A stretch of 64,000 nt of DNA from Glandiceps talaboti (taxonomy: Eukaryota > Hemichordata > Enteropneusta > Spengelidae). The translations under genes and the position numbers were made by a program. The notes under the pieces are model-generated. The model saw only the letters and a program-made list of their open reading frames with translations. It had not been told where the DNA came from and did no database searches. Where the stretch lies: positions 14,308,796-14,372,795 of the forward strand of contig NC_135562.1 of assembly GCF_964340395.1 (NCBI RefSeq), in the 5' to 3' direction. Within the stretch, counting starts at the first letter, position 1. Every line of letters begins with the position of its first letter. Shown here piece by piece: positions 1 through 29,310 of this stretch.

Positions 1-39
1 AACAGTGGTAGAATGGGAAAGCGCAAAATAGAAAAAATA

Positions 40-262
40 TCTTCAGACACACATTCATTACCTCTTCGACTTTGGGCCTTGCAGGCTCAATCGTTCCAAT
101 CTTCGATGTCATGGTATGTGTTTTTGGAATGACTACCTCTTCGCTCTTTATAAGGTTCCATACCACGATCGCAAATGTAAGTTCGGGAATAGAAGATAAA
201 TTAAGATATTAACATCTGGTTAAATCAGATACAATAAAATATCATGAATTTCACGATGTTCG

Positions 263-306
<44 letters not shown>

Positions 307-315
307 CAGATAGAC

Positions 316-368
<53 letters not shown>

Positions 369-1352
369 CAACAGACATATAGATAGATACACATTCTCAA
401 AGTTCAACAAATGACAGCCTATGGCATTAAGAAATCAAAGTGTAAGCTGGACAGACAGACAGACAGACAGACAGACAGATTACATGTATCATGTATTGTT
501 TACTCTCTGGGAAGTTGACAAATATAGATAGTTTTTATACCTTGAGAGAGGTATAATGATAAAACACACCATACATAAATATCTTCAGACAAAATTGTCT
601 CACCTTAATCAAAACTGCCTCCTCCCGCGATGTCCGTCTATTTCCATTGGTAACTTCAGATACAACACTCTATATAAGGTTCCCGTACCAGTCGCAAAAG
701 GGTGGAAAAAATAAAAGGTAAATTAAGATAGTACATATCTGATTAAAATCAGAAACAATAGATTGACATGAATTTCACGATGCCATACGAAAATTCAATG
801 TAATTGGAAGAATTTCCTTTGGAATGACTATATAAGGTTCCGTACCTGGATCAGCAAATATGAAGTCAGAATAGAAGGTAAATTAAGATCTTAACATCTT
901 GTTAAATCAGATACAATAAAATAAAATGAATTTCATGATGTTCGTAAATAGATAGATACAGACACATAGAGTCTACATACATTATGTATTGTTTACGCTA
1001 TGGGGAATCGAGAAATATAGAGGATTGCAGCACATTCCAAGTCCATGATAGCGGTAGAATGGGAAAGCACATCATAGAAAATATCTTCAGACACAAATTC
1101 ATTACCTCTTCGATTTTGGCCGTTTGAGGCTCAATCGTTCGCAACTTCAATGTCATGGTATGCATTTCCTTTGTAATGACTACCTCTTTGATTATTTCGC
1201 TCTATATAAGGTTCCATACCAGGATCCGCAAAAGTGAGGTTAGAATAGAAGGTAAATTAAGATATTAACATCAGGCTAAATCAGATACATTAAAATAATA
1301 TGAATTTCATGATGTTCGTAGACAGACAGACAGACATATAGACAGACCAATC

Positions 1353-1418
<66 letters not shown>

Positions 1419-1425
1419 GACAGTT
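40..1425. repeat. Tandem array of about 520-bp units with GATA/GACA tracts
   Basis: The phrase TCTTCAGACA begins near 43, 582 and 1084. Each copy is followed by a TATAAGGTTCC segment, a GGTAAATTAAGAT segment and a TGAATTTCA segment. Two units end in long GATA/GACA microsatellites (262-367 and 1319-1419). No coding sense seen. Confidence 0.75.
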
Positions 1426-1685
1426 ACTAGTCTGCAAACGGTTACAATTGATTTGACCCAATTTGAGCATTTTATAAATCTTGTACAGGAAACAGAACCA
1501 TAGAAAGATTTTCGTTACAGTCGTCATACAAATAAGATTTCATCATTATTACAAGGAAATCTTTTCAACAATTTTTTTGTATGTTTAATGTATAGTGATT
1601 TTGGTTCCCATGGCAACATATGTTCATAAAATGACCCCCCCCCTTTTTTTAAACTCAGTATAAGAAACTACACCTGATGGGATAT

Positions 1686-2400
1686 TGAATATGTATACGT
1701 GCATGTGCGTTTGCACTATTAACTCCCTAGCTTCACAGAAAAAAAAGTTTAGCACGGCTGCCATGTTTGGCAAGTCCATGTACATACGTGCGCGTGTATT
1801 CGTAATGATAGAAATTCTTGATTGAAAAGAATTTTTTGTTCATAGTTAGAGCGGAATCAGCAAGTGAATGTTGTCTACGTTACGCGAAAATGGGACAATT
1901 TGAGGGTATGAAGTATGTACATATGACTTATGGCGTATACGCTGTGCATCTGTAGTATGCACTATCTTTTGAGGTATGACGCTCGTACATTTACATTTAA
2001 GATATTAAAAATTATCTTTAAAAAAATGAAGATTGGTGCAGGATTAGACACCAACACTTAATTTTTTTTCCATATTTTAACAACATTATATCTAAAAAAA
2101 TCTCTCCTTAAAAATCTGTGTTCTGTTTTTGGGAAGTATAGTTCATCCCTGGCTGTAGCACGTGTATTAGCCAGACTATTGTTTTGACTAAGTACATTAA
2201 AATCGCTTCTTTGTAAATGAATCATTTTTTAAAAGAAAGCCATTGTAGAGACCCAATCGAGAATTTCTACCATTACGAATACACGCGCACGTATGTACAT
2301 GGACTTGCCAAACATGGCAGCCGTGTTTAACTTTTTTTTCTATGAAGCTAGGGAGTTAATAGTGCACACGCGCATGCACATATACATATTTAATATGGCT
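1686..2400. repeat. Inverted-repeat element, arms of about 140 bp
   Basis: Bases 1686-1820 recur reverse-complemented at about 2260-2400 (shared strings TTGGCAAGTCCATGTACAT and ACTCCCTAGCTTCA). The loop of about 440 bp is AT-rich without an ORF. It fits a snapback MITE or foldback element. Confidence 0.65.
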
Positions 2401-2800
2401 AGGTGTATCGAAATCAGAGTGTCAGAGTACTCTTGCTACGTCTTTCAAAACGGAGTAAAAGTGTGTTGGAGCAATGCCCCACATATGTTGGAACAATAGT
2501 CGAAGTGGGGTAATATAAAACAATTGTAAAAAGTAATCTTTGCTCTCCGAGTTAAAAAGGTTCCAATACGTTTCAGGTGCTATTTTACTACATAGAGTGT
2601 TCACTTGCTTTTTCCCAGGTCAGTGTGTCATCACTATTTACACCCAAGCGTTTCCATTTAAAACACTTTCTATTTCATGTAACTCTGTCACATGTAACAT
2701 TGGTAGAATTATTCGTTCTCGCTTTTTTCTGAGATTCTCGGTTTTTTGCAAATGTATACACGTCACATGCTATCACCTTGACACCATTATGTGATTAATT

Positions 2801-3600
2801 TCATATCATGGTTGAATTTGGTTTGGACTCAACTTCGTGAATATCAGGACTAATAGCCTGTGCTACAGTATTCTCGGCGTATATGTGTTTTTCAGAAATT
2901 AGTGGGTGGTTGGGGGGGGGGTCGTTGATAAAAAGCAGAAAAAGCAGCGGGCCTAAAATCGACCCCTGTGGCATACCAACACAAACAGGAAGAGAATCGT
3001 TTATGATTCCATCCAACGATACAGACTGAGACTTGTTCTGACGATGTGGTGTAAAAGAAAGAGAGAACTGTTCTCTGAACAGCCATACATTTTCAACGTC
3101 ATTAATAATGTATCATGGTTAACAAGACCAAAAACCTTTCTGATATCTAGAAGTAAAACTCCTATTAGGTTTTCCTTTATCAATATCTTAGTACCACAAT
3201 CAGTTATATTTGTGAGGGATATTTGACATGAATGAAATTTACGAGAACCAGATTGATTATTGGATAGTACGTTATAGGAATTCAAAAAACTTTAAAAATG
3301 CGTATGAACATGTCTTTCCCGGAACTTAAGACAGAACTGGCAAGACTGAAATCGGTCTGTAGTTGGAAACATTATCCTTCAATTCTTTTTTGAACAAGGA
3401 TGTTACCTTTAGCAGATTTTCACTGCTCAGAAGGAAGTGAACCGGGTGTGATTGATTAATTAAATAAAGTCGTGAGAATCGGTGTAGTTTGGCTTGCGTT
3501 GATGTTAAAATATCGTGCACTGATATCATCTAAACCATTTAAATTTTGTGCAGTCAAAATTCTTTAGAATCTTTCAAAATATATAATTCATGTATTAGGT
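2801..3600 (-). pseudogene. Decayed LINE reverse transcriptase fragment
   Basis: Three minus-strand reading blocks in two frames (3529-3326, 3285-3001, 3016-2801) show reverse transcriptase landmarks in order: SNYRPISVLP, NNQSGSRKFHS, LLDIRKVF with VNHDTLL, and GMPQGSILGPLLFLLFIND. The catalytic YADDT is replaced by YAENT, and frameshifts separate the blocks, one near 3015-3030. It is a dead 5'-truncated non-LTR retrotransposon. Confidence 0.85.
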
Positions 3601-3719
3601 ATGTTAAATGTGGTACCATCTGACATATTCATTGATATAAAGTCATAATGTCTGTAATACCATTAATATTGTCGTTTACTTGTTTGATTTATTCGGCAGC
3701 TACATTTTCAATTTTGATT

Positions 3720-4115
3720 GATGAGAATGAAACAGTGAAGATCAGGCATAAAAATGATGTGGTTCCGATTACATTCAATTTTAAAATAGGTGGGGTAGGT
3801 AGATTTTTTAAATTGTATTTCATTATATTTTTTTTCATGTGCGAATGTCTAGTTCAGGTTTTCCATTGTTTTCCAAATGGGCTCTGTGTTGTTTATTTTT
3901 TTTCCTATCAGATGTACAGCCATTACAGATTGAAAGAATAGTTTTATACTGTTTTTTGAAGTTGATGTCATTTCCGCACCCAATATTTTTTGCGAGACTT
4001 CACGATTTTCGCGATTTTATTATTATTTTTCTCCAAAACGTAAAAAAAAAACGTTTAGAGTAGGCGTGAAAAACTAGGTGGGGTAGGGTAACCGGAACCA
4101 AACAACTTTTTTATT
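3720..4115 (+). repeat. Interspersed repeat family ending in AAAAACTAGGTGGG
   Basis: A clearly related copy lies inverted at 23925-24250, sharing GTGGTTCCGATTAC, TCATGTG, TTCATTGTTTTCCAAATGG-like sequence and the CAGATGTACA block. A short third piece is at 44145-44215. Small ORFs in it are not conserved in frame. Confidence 0.6.
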
Positions 4116-4119
4116 TGGC

Positions 4120-5020
4120 CTCATATGAATTTATCTTGGCTAATTCCCATCAAGATTGTCTGCTGATGCGATCTATTTACTGCCAACATGATGCAATGTG
4201 AAACGTGTGTAAAACGTTCCCATACTGAGAGTTTTAAAAGAATAATTCAAATAGAGTGCCCGGGAGTTTTGAACATCTAACGAGATTTTTCAATGCAAGG
4301 TGATGGCTCAGAAATCGTCAGAATTGCTGCCTTCCTGTTGACTATGACGTCAATTGCGAATATGTGAGTTCTAAGAACGTTTGTTCTAGAAAGACGGACT
4401 TTTGCTGATCAGAAGTCAATTTGACAATAATTTCACAACTTGAAAATGTACTACTCGCATTTGCATTTGATCAGTCAAATCCCTTGGGAGGTATGTACAA
4501 TTGTGACCATTTCACATATCGGAAAACTCATAGTAATTCTTGTAGTTGATAATGATTTGTTAATACTCTCGTTTTTTAGTATTTTTAATTTTTTCATTTG
4601 TTATTGTTTGTGTGTTTGCTTGCTTATTTATTATTATATTCGTTTTCGTAAACATAACTAACTAGACCTGAGTGCCCTGTGACATTTGTGACAGGTTTGG
4701 TGAAAATCGTTCCATGTATGTCAGGGGTGTAGATTTAAATTATGAAAATATGAAATTAAAAAACTGTGTATGGCTAACAGGAGTGTAAACAGTCACACGA
4801 GGTCTCTATCTTTCAGGTTTCCACATGTTTGCGTCAAAATGTGATTTTTTCCTACAAATATGGCCGCCATTCAGCCATTATCGCGAACATCAAGAATCAA
4901 ATGGAATGCATATGCAAACTATAGTATCTGAAATGTTATACTTTGTGAGAAGTTTGATAAGTGCAAATCAATGTCACAGGTATATATGTGTACACTTTGA
5001 AGTTTCTTGATGTCGTGTTC
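4120..5020. other. Unassigned AT-rich intergenic sequence
   Basis: No convincing coding frame, RNA gene or repeat partner seen. It may hold the undetected 3' exons or 3' UTR of channel copy A, but I could not identify them. Confidence 0.3.
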
Positions 5021-5560
5021 TTTTAATTAAGTAATTTGCAATATTAATTATTCATGTTAATCAGGCTATATCTTAAGAATGCACACTTCATATTCCACAT
5101 TACTTAGCACATACATAAACCATGACAAACCACTTAGAGCCCATGAAGGTTGTTTAATTTGCATAGTGTTTAGTTTTAATAAGCTATTTGCATAATGGAT
5201 GATTTTGGTAATTAGGTAAACTTCACATTTCATTTAAATTGGCACATCCATCAACCATATTAAACAACACGTGTTTGATGAAGTTTTTATGTGGTTCTTA
5301 ATTGTGATGTATAAATTGCATAAACAATCATTATTTCATAATGAGTCATATGCAAACTGTATATTTCAGATAATTTATTACATGCATTGATGGTAAAGAA
5401 GTGCGGGCATGTGTCATTTAAATCTTAAGCTTGTTGATGTACCTTATAATCGTAATGGTTAACTTGCATAAATAATGATTTCTCGATAATCAGGCAATAT
5501 GTTAATTCTGCAAGTTTCAAATTGTATATAGTTTCATATGACTAATATTCCGATAATAGC
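5020..5560. repeat. Degenerate tandem repeat, period about 140 bp
   Basis: Variants of TTTGCATAATnATGATT, followed by a TAATnAGG(C/T)(A/T)A core and a TTAAnnnTGCAnACTTCA-like tail, recur near 5030, 5180, 5320 and 5460. Divergence is high. Confidence 0.45.
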
Positions 5561-6093
5561 TATCGCTCAGATTGTTTTCATTCCAATAATCTGTAGGCCC
5601 CTAAATCTAAGTTTCAATCAGGTATGACTTATATTCCCCAAGGTTTGAAGACCCCCAATATTTCTTTAATATCGTTAATGGTCTGCTCTCCATATAATCG
5701 TATTTTTCTTGGCATGTCTGGTACATTTTACCTTATTTGAATTTGTAATACAAAGCCAATGACGACATACGAATATTGTATTAGTTATTGAATAGGGTGT
5801 AGGAATTTACTCATACAGCTAAATAATTTATTTAATATCTTTTATGTACTTATGTATCTAAATAATGACAACAGAAATCTCATGTGTTATAATATGGGTG
5901 TACACTTTCATTGTCAAATATTTGTGACCTTATTTATCTGAGCCTATGTACAACAATACGGTGTGCATACAAAGGCGTTCAATATGATGTACATACAAAG
6001 AATTCCTGTAAGTATACAATATGATTTGAACTGTTGGGGGAGGGGGTTAATCTCGTTTTGTGTTAATAGCTTTAAGTTGTTCGTTTTACATAC

Positions 6094-23209
<17,116 letters not shown>

Positions 23210-23239
23210 GGCTGACCTTGGTATTTATAAATGTGACTG
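23210..23239 (-). promoter_or_regulatory. Conserved block just 5' of the copy A start codon
   Basis: Partner of 50966-50995, read on the minus strand: GTCAGTCACA followed by TATAAATACCAAGGT and then the ATG. Retained in both copies while nearby sequence has diverged more. Confidence 0.35.
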
Positions 23240-23289
23240 ACGAGTTCTTTGAAAAAGAACCATGGTTATATATATATCATTTCAGCACA

Positions 23290-23920
23290 TGATTGGAAAG
23301 TTATTGAATTTGAAAATGCACAAAATCTGCTTAAAATCACGCTAGCTATTTAATATAATATCATTGCTTTGTCTCATTGCCTGTTAACACTACGTGCATT
23401 GTATGGGTTTGCAATGTAGACCACAGAGGTGTACAAATAGGTTAGGAACTGGTCAGTGTCTACAGGGGAGGGCGGATTTTCCTATTGGGCCGATAAAACG
23501 TTATGACCCCCCCCTTGTAAAGCCCAAAAGGACTGCCCTCTATTGCTTACTTCTAAAACATAATGGCACCCCCCCTCCCCATATCATATACACATACTCA
23601 TGTATTCATTGTGACTGTTTGCCTATGTCTCACACAATACTTAATATTAGCACATCACGTAATTAGCGACTACATAGGAATGGGGTATTATTTTAAAGCT
23701 TATGTAATATAATCTTGGCAGTAAAAGGTAGGTGGAAAAGCTTGGATGAGAATATGTACGTCTCTCATGGGGGTTTTAGGGGTCTCCTCCTAGAGGCTCT
23801 GGAGGTTTTGACTCTTGTAGGCCAATCTTATACCATTCAGATCTTTTTTGGAAATAATGTTCAAGTTTTACAACACAGCACCATCATTAACTAGCAACTA
23901 ATGCCGAAAAAATACCACCC
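23290..23920. other. Unassigned sequence upstream of copy A
   Basis: No supported gene. C-rich runs (CCCCCCCC at 23509 and 23568) lie within low-complexity sequence. Regulatory content cannot be judged. Confidence 0.3.
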
Positions 23921-23924
23921 GCGA

Positions 23925-24250
23925 TACCACCTAATTTTTCACTGCTGGCCCTAAACATTTATTTAATACGTATTCGAAAAAAACATAATCAAATCGCAAA
24001 TAATTTGAAGTCTCATGAGAAATAGTGGATGTGGAAACAAACATCAATTTAAAAAAACAATATAAACCTGTTCTTCCAATCTGTAATGGGTGTACATCTG
24101 ATAGTAAGAAATAAACAACACATACACCATTTGGAAAACAATGAAACACCTGCACTTAGACACTCACACATGAAAAGAAAAGATATATAATAAAGAAATC
24201 TACCTATCCAATCTATTCTAAAAAGATGCGTAATCGGAACCACACATTAT
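23925..24250 (-). repeat. Second copy of the AAAAACTAGGTGGG repeat family
   Basis: Inverted and diverged relative to 3720-4115. Both copies keep the order GTTCCGATTAC, TTTCATGTG, TTGTTTTCCAAATGG, CAGATGTACA and GAGACTTCA. Too diverged for any claim about coding. Confidence 0.6.
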
Positions 24251-24799
24251 TTTTGTTTAGGCCTAAACAGGGTTGCAACATTCAAAAAGTTTAATAGCAT
24301 ATATAAAAGGTATGAAGGTATGATGGCAGATCGTAAGACAGGGATACGTCCATCTCTCATTGGGAAAGAGAGTTCTTTACTTTAAGAGTTTTTGAATTGT
24401 TATACTACGTTTAAACCAATAATTTCAGAGCTGTAAAAGACTACCATCTAAATGAGGAATTGCTCTTTAGGAATAGGGTTAAATTGTTAAAGAAAATGTT
24501 AAAAAACATCATGAAAGAAAAAGGATTGTGAATATGATTGTTGGTTGAATAAGTACACCCCTCCCCCTCCCCATTCATCTCGGGATGAGGGAGTCCTTGG
24601 GTGTCCACCTTGCAGATCTGGAGTTTTCTGTTCTATTAAGGCAAATTTTAAGTTGTTCATTTTTAGGCTATACTTCACATATTCAAAAAGCTAAAGTTAA
24701 TGTAAGTTTCGCATGTCACATTAATATTGGAACTACTGTCTATAACTTTGATACAGTTGCATTACTATTGCAGATAGTAGGGCACAGATCTACTACTGT

Positions 24800-25700
24800 G
24801 ATGGGGCAGTTATACTTCACTTTTATGGGGGGGGGGAAGCTTCAATTTTTTTAGAGAGGAACAATTGTTATAACATATGCAATTATAATTTAGTTTTATA
24901 GGTGGAACAGCTATACCTAGAGTGATAATTTAATTTTAATGGAAACAGTTACATTTTAGTTTGATTGGGGAACAATTACACATTACTTTATTTGCAGCTG
25001 CAGAACTATTGAACTTCATTTGACAGTTTGATTAGGGACGTTTACTTTGAATTGGGAATGGTTATACTTTATTTCGGGGAACAAATATACATTACTTTGT
25101 TTGGGGAACTGATACACTTTAATTTGCTCCAGGAAAAGGTACACTTTACTTTGATTAGGCGACAGTTACGCTCTTATTTTTTTCCCTTGGGGAACAGGTA
25201 CATTGCACTTCGATTGACGAACAGTTACACCTTTATATTTTACTTTGTTTTGGGAACAGTTAAACTTTACTTTGGCTGAGGAACAGGTACATATTACTTT
25301 GATTGGAGAATAGTTACACTTTACTTTGATTAGTGGCAAATTATATTTTGATTTGGGACCTTTTAAAGTTTACTTTGCAGCAGGACCAGTTACAATTTAC
25401 TTTGATTGCGAATAGTTGCACGTTTAAGCTTTGGAAACAGTTGTAAGTCACTTTCGTTGGAGAAAGGTTATACATTACTTTGAGAACAGTCACACTTTAC
25501 TTGTCTAGGAGAATAGGTACCCCTAATATATATTGAAGAACAGTTTAAATTTGCATGAGGAACAGTTTCACTTTACTTTAATTGAGGGACCAGTAAAACC
25601 TTACTTTGATTTGGGAACATTACACTTTACATTGATTGGGAAAAGCTATAAGACTTGGGGAACAGTTACACTTTACTTTGAAAAGGGTACAGTTATGCAT
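24800..25700. repeat. Degenerate minisatellite, period about 35 bp
   Basis: Variants of GGGGAACAGTTACACTTTAC followed by TTTGATT recur more than twenty times. ORFs across it are by-products of the repeat. Confidence 0.85.
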
Positions 25701-27859
25701 TACAACATCGGAAGCATAGTAGATAGGCTTTATTTTCGTGTCTACACTCGTATTATCAATGACAAGCTTTCTAATGACACTTTGACCTTGACTCTTAATA
25801 TCACATAGGCAATAGGTTGTTAAAATGCATAGGCGATATAAATGGGCTCATTTGTACCAAATCTTGTTGAGATATCAGGTATAGTTGTTCACATGGGCTC
25901 ATCGCCGGAGAGCATGTGCTAAAAGTTTATACTTATATAGTATTCAGCCCAGAGTCAGTTCCTTGTAAAATCAATCACTACACGTTGTCAATGAATTACG
26001 TTTTTTCTCGAGTGAAGTCACATGAATCAGCCAATATCGGAATTTTTGTACCCTACTTGTATAACAAATACTAACATGCTACAAGCTCACGATTGTATCT
26101 GACAGTACACAACATAAGTGGAATCCCTGCTCTCATAAACCCTATAAACACACATTGGCCAAAAATGATTTCACAGCCCCCCCCCCCCCCCTCGCGATAG
26201 TAGCCCCGAAGACTCCATAGATTTTAAATACTTGACACAAACTATTTTCGTAGTCCCCCCCCCTTTCACGCCCCAGTTTTAGTGACCCCCTCTATCCCCC
26301 CCCCCCGGTAAATGATGACGGCTCCTTTACCCACCTCGTGATAATTCAATATCACACAACGGCTAAGCCGCAAGAACTACAAATATACCAGGTAAACGAC
26401 AGTTCCTGGGGTTAAAATTGGGTTCAAATAATGAGCAAAATATTATTTGAGCCCATTTTCAGACCATCAGAATTTCCATCCCACCCCACCTCCTTTGGAC
26501 CCCCATTTTTTCGTGACTCCCATTTTCTCCTCTGCCTCCCCCTTGCCGTAAATTCTGCGTGCCCTTACTTGTGCTAACAATCCATTTAGTTAGCTGCCCA
26601 ACTCGCAGTTGGCTTGTCTGATTTCATATAAACTCCAGGTGTTAAGTATTACCTAACGGTGTCTATTTTGTGAATTTTCATGAGTGAACTTCCTCTGACC
26701 TAACTACTTGTTCCTATGAAGTGATAACACACCTTCTGACATTATTATATTTGCTAATCCAGATTATCTTTTGCACGGCATCCACATTATCTCTTGATCG
26801 GTATCCAGGTTAAAGATAACCTAGATGCCGTGCAACTAGTCTATTTACAGACTTCAAATAGCGAATGTAAAGATAACTTCCAAAAGTTATCAAATAATTA
26901 ATTTTTGACAGTTACATAATTAATTATCAATAAAGGACAAACATGTACTAATGCTCATGTAGACGTCCTGAGAGGTCAGCACACCGACTTCGTCGGACCG
27001 TAAATATTAATAATTTCGTGACATGTTACACAACAGATGATGGCGACCAATACGTGTTTATCTATTATATTGAGCTTGACGACCTCTGATAAATTTACCT
27101 AACGTTGTCATAGAAATAGTCTGCAAAATACAGTTTTACGAATTGCGAATTTCGATACAGGGGAGGGAAAGCAGGGAATTGTGTGGGAGGTGAGCACATT
27201 TTGCACGTCAAAAAAAATTGTTGAGAGAGTAGAAAGCACAAACTGTCTTCCTATTGGGAGTGCTTTCTGTTATGTAGATCAGTCTATGTTATAGTTGTGT
27301 ATATGTTTAGTAGTCTAACATATATTTTCTGTCTACTGCTTGAATCCCTACTGTATGATAATGAACAAATGACGACACTGTGAGGGCAGTATCTCATATT
27401 CCGACAGTGGAGAATTCAGTAAGTGAACGAGCAGAATTTACGGCGAAATGGGGGGTTTAAGGAATACATAGTTTGGCCAAACATGACTTCACAGTCCCCA
27501 CCCCCACCCTCACCCCTTCTCGATCGTAGCCACCAAAGACTGCAGAGATTTGTATATATACAATTATACCCCCCCTCCCCCGTCCCGTTTTCTACAGATG
27601 TATGCTACAGTATATGTCAGGCCCTAACCTATACTTGGAGATGCTTAGCCAGCAGGCTTTCCCTCTTAATCTTGATTAGGGAGAGCTACAACATCACCAT
27701 GATATTTAGTGGGGGCGGTGTAGGCGGGGGATATCTTCCTCCCACGGTGAACACGTTTTTGAAAATGGTGACATATATAAGGGGTCATTTTTAGGTGCAC
27801 AATCCTGCGTGTCCTCTATTTGTGCTAACAATCCATTTAGTTAGTTGTCCAACTCGCAG

Positions 27860-28255
27860 TTGGCTTGTTTGATCTGCTATCAAACCATCTCCAAGAAGAC
27901 CTCAATCGCCCTAGAAAGATCTATAAAAAGTTACTTGATGACAGCCATGATGAACCTGTTCAGAACTCTGTGGTGTACAAAGATAAAGTCATTAAGATGG
28001 CGGATAAAATAATGAAAGATCCTAATCATCCACTTCATACAGAGTATGAATATCTTCCAAATGGTCGTCGCCTTAGGGTTCCACGTTCTCGCACAAATAG
28101 ATTTAAGCACAGTTTTGTACCAAGGTCAATCCATCCATTGAATCAGTAGCAGCCTGACGTTTGTTTATGTATATGTATGTAGGTCCCCCTGCCAATGTAC
28201 ATCGAATTTCATGTAAATTTAGCATGACAATAAACTATATAATATTGATTTCATA
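27860..28255 (+). pseudogene. LINE C-terminal fragment inside the composite array
   Basis: The open frame 27865-28149 ends with MADKIMKDPNHPLHTEYEYL then PNGRRLRVPRSRTNRFKHSF, the kind of tail (DPxHPL...LPxGRRxRxP) seen at the end of many LINE polyproteins. A short 3' tail with AATAAA (about 28231) follows. Only the 3' end is present, so it is a 5'-truncated insertion. Confidence 0.7.
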
Positions 28256-28959
28256 TAAACTCTAGTATTACCTAACTGTGTCTATTTTGCGGATTTTCAT
28301 GAGTGAACTTCCTCTGACCTAACTACTAGTTCCTATGAAGTGATAACACACCTTCTGACTTCATCATATTTGCTCATTGGAGTCTGTAAACAGACCAATG
28401 CGATTAAAATTGCACGGCAGCAAGATTATCTTTTGCACGGCATCCAGATTATCTTTTCATCGGTATCCGATAGTAAATATAAAGATAATGTCTAACAGTT
28501 AGATGATTAATTTTGACAGTTACATAATTAATTCTCAATAAAGGACAAACATGTACTAATGCTCATGTAGACGTCCTGAGAGGTCAGCAGACCGACTTCG
28601 TCGGACCGATATATCTTAATAATTTTGTGACATGACATTAAAAGACCTCTGGTAAACTTACCAAACGTTGTCATAGAAATAGTCTGCAAAATACAGTTTT
28701 ACGAGTTTGGACTTGTAAGCTGAACAACATAAAATGTTGCAGCAATATAAAATAGAATGTATCGGCGTGTTCCGTTCCTGCTTCAATTATACGGTCAAAT
28801 TAAACCCTTAAGATGTTATAGACTTTTTAAATTAATTCTTTGTGTGCTGGAAATGCTCCCAGCGATTTTTCTGTTATGCAGACATAAATACAAACTAACA
28901 CACAAAATGCTACAGAGATGCATTCAGGTTTGGGACTACATGACACGGCTATGGTGCAC

Positions 28960-29310
28960 ACTCTATATCACGTTGCTGTGAAACTGTCAAGGCAATCCCA
29001 GTCAGTCCACAGCAGGCTATCCCGGAGTCACCCAGGCCTGGCAAACATAGCACCTGCGCGCGCTCCGTGTCAGTAATCATCCCCGACTTTTCGAGTCGAT
29101 ACTCCAGGACCCCCCCCCCCCTCTCAAATTCGCACTCGTCTTGTGAGTGAGACACTGCTGAGTGATAAAGCCTTCCCATCGAGTCTGTATAACACTCACC
29201 CTGGGTATTGGTCGATTACAGAAAAATCCCCTCCCTGTTTCCAGTGTGATTCGAACCCATAATATCCCGACTGCTAATCTTGTGCCTAATGACTACGCTA
29301 CAAGGAGCCG
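28960..29310 (-). mobile_element. tRNA-derived SINE
   Basis: On the minus strand, GGCTCCTTGTAGCGTAGTCA followed by TTAGGCAC resembles a tRNA 5' half with an A box, and GGGTTCGAATCAC (29258-29249 core) is a B box about 40 bases further on. The rest runs on as non-tRNA sequence. It is not an intact tRNA gene: no cloverleaf 3' half was seen. Confidence 0.6.

Noticed and set aside
5944-6093. Read-through extension of copy A exon 15
   Set aside because: Alignment past the donor has non-triplet indels relative to copy B, so it is read as intron.
29249-29303. Possible tRNA gene on the minus strand
   Set aside because: Only A- and B-box-like parts are present with no closing acceptor stem, so it is called a SINE head.
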